Origin: Burkholderiales bacterium
GTDB taxonomy: Bacteria > Pseudomonadota > Gammaproteobacteria > Burkholderiales > UBA6910
Direction: 5' to 3'
Length of the DNA: 64,000 nucleotides
Assembly: GCA_026005015.1 (NCBI GenBank)
Contig: BPKG01000001.1
Coordinates: forward strand, 501,501 to 565,500
Positions 63,795 through 64,000 of the stretch are shown here, piece after piece. How positions within the stretch are numbered: position 1 is the first letter of the stretch; each line of letters opens with the position of its first letter. The notes beneath the pieces were generated by a model. It saw only the letters and a list, made by a program, of their open reading frames with translations, did no database searches and was not told the DNA's origin. The position numbers were made by a program, and so were the translations under genes.

Positions 63795-64000
63795 ATGCTC
63801 TACATGATCTTCGCGGAAGACGTCCCCGGCAGCCTGGAGAAGCGGCTGGCTGCGCGGCCGGCCCACCTGGAGCGCCTGAAGGCCCTGCAGCAGGCGGGCC
63901 GCCTGGTGCTGGCGGGGCCGCTCCCCGCCATCGACAGCCCCGACCCCGGGCCCGCAGGATTTTCCGGCAGCCTCATCGTGGCTGAGTTTCCCTCCCTCGC
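63795..64000 (+). CDS. YciI-family protein, N-terminal part (cut by window edge)
   Basis: The first 68 codons of a YciI-like small enzyme-fold protein, with [20 protein letters not shown] at the start, the conserved [22 protein letters not shown] stretch that contains the His of the family, and the [18 protein letters not shown] strand. ATG 63795 is favoured by comparison with the family; ATG 63771, in the same frame and overlapping yciB, is possible. YciI function is not settled. Confidence 0.85.
   Translation, partial: MLYMIFAEDVPGSLEKRLAARPAHLERLKALQQAGRLVLAGPLPAIDSPDPGPAGFSGSLIVAEFPSL

Overview
The window is a high-GC stretch of a betaproteobacterial chromosome. The evidence is the smc-zipA-ligA run, SMC rather than MukB, the dapC/dapD/dapE succinylase lysine genes, the pagL-dnaX-ybaB-recR-rluB run with 4.5S RNA just upstream, the TCA-cycle order gntR-sdhCDAB-sdhE-gltA-sucA-sucB-lpdA-zapE, and the methylcitrate genes. 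I do not name a genus. Almost every gene is an intact housekeeping gene. The genes at the two ends (ligA and a YciI-like gene) are cut by the window.

Layout. 1-5548: ligA (partial), zipA and smc, minus strand. 5720-11596: queF, dapC, dapD, pilU, dapE, prmB, plus strand. 11675-16346: PAS protein, rluB, recR, ybaB, dnaX, pagL and 4.5S RNA, minus strand. 16559-30170: an acetate block with acs, a metallo-hydrolase, a transporter-like sensor kinase with a single-domain response regulator, a degenerate-kinase/exonuclease fusion, a CBS/DUF294 protein, an OmpR-type regulator, and a two-subunit sodium/solute symporter ending in a clear terminator. 30191-31458: a TPR protein, a small membrane protein and tRNA-Ser(GGA). 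31460-33676: decayed DNA behind the tRNA with gene fragments and small hairpins. 33677-41099: prpE, acuI, prpC1, prpB (minus) facing the sigma-54 activator prpR (plus). 41214-53988: zapE, lpdA, sucB, sucA, gltA, sdhE, sdhB, sdhA, sdhD, sdhC and a GntR regulator, all minus. 54174-61935: mdh, a CitE-like gene, prpC2, prpD, acnA, plus. 61958-64000: a multi-arm RNA structure, msrB, a conserved hypothetical gene, yciB and a YciI-like gene.

How the genes fit together. Acetate is activated by Acs, and propionate by PrpE; AcuI can add propionyl-CoA from acrylyl-CoA. Propionyl-CoA passes through the methylcitrate cycle (PrpC, PrpD, aconitase, PrpB) to succinate and pyruvate, and the TCA genes finish the oxidation. 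The methylcitrate genes are split: prpE/prpC1/prpB sit under a sigma-54 promoter with PrpR, while prpC2/prpD/acnA sit next to the GntR regulator and mdh. A 12-bp palindrome, TCTTATATAAGA, lies upstream of acs and prpC2, with a one-mismatch copy between gntR and mdh. I read it as the likely GntR operator joining acetate, TCA and propionate genes.

Most notable points: the shared palindrome; a 1133-bp inverted duplication of prpC with only four synonymous differences and codon use unlike its neighbours; the kinase-like/exonuclease fusion; mutually exclusive RNA hairpins between acnA and msrB; and three single-base insertions that break dnaX, sucB and the symporter gene, which may be sequencing errors but need checking.
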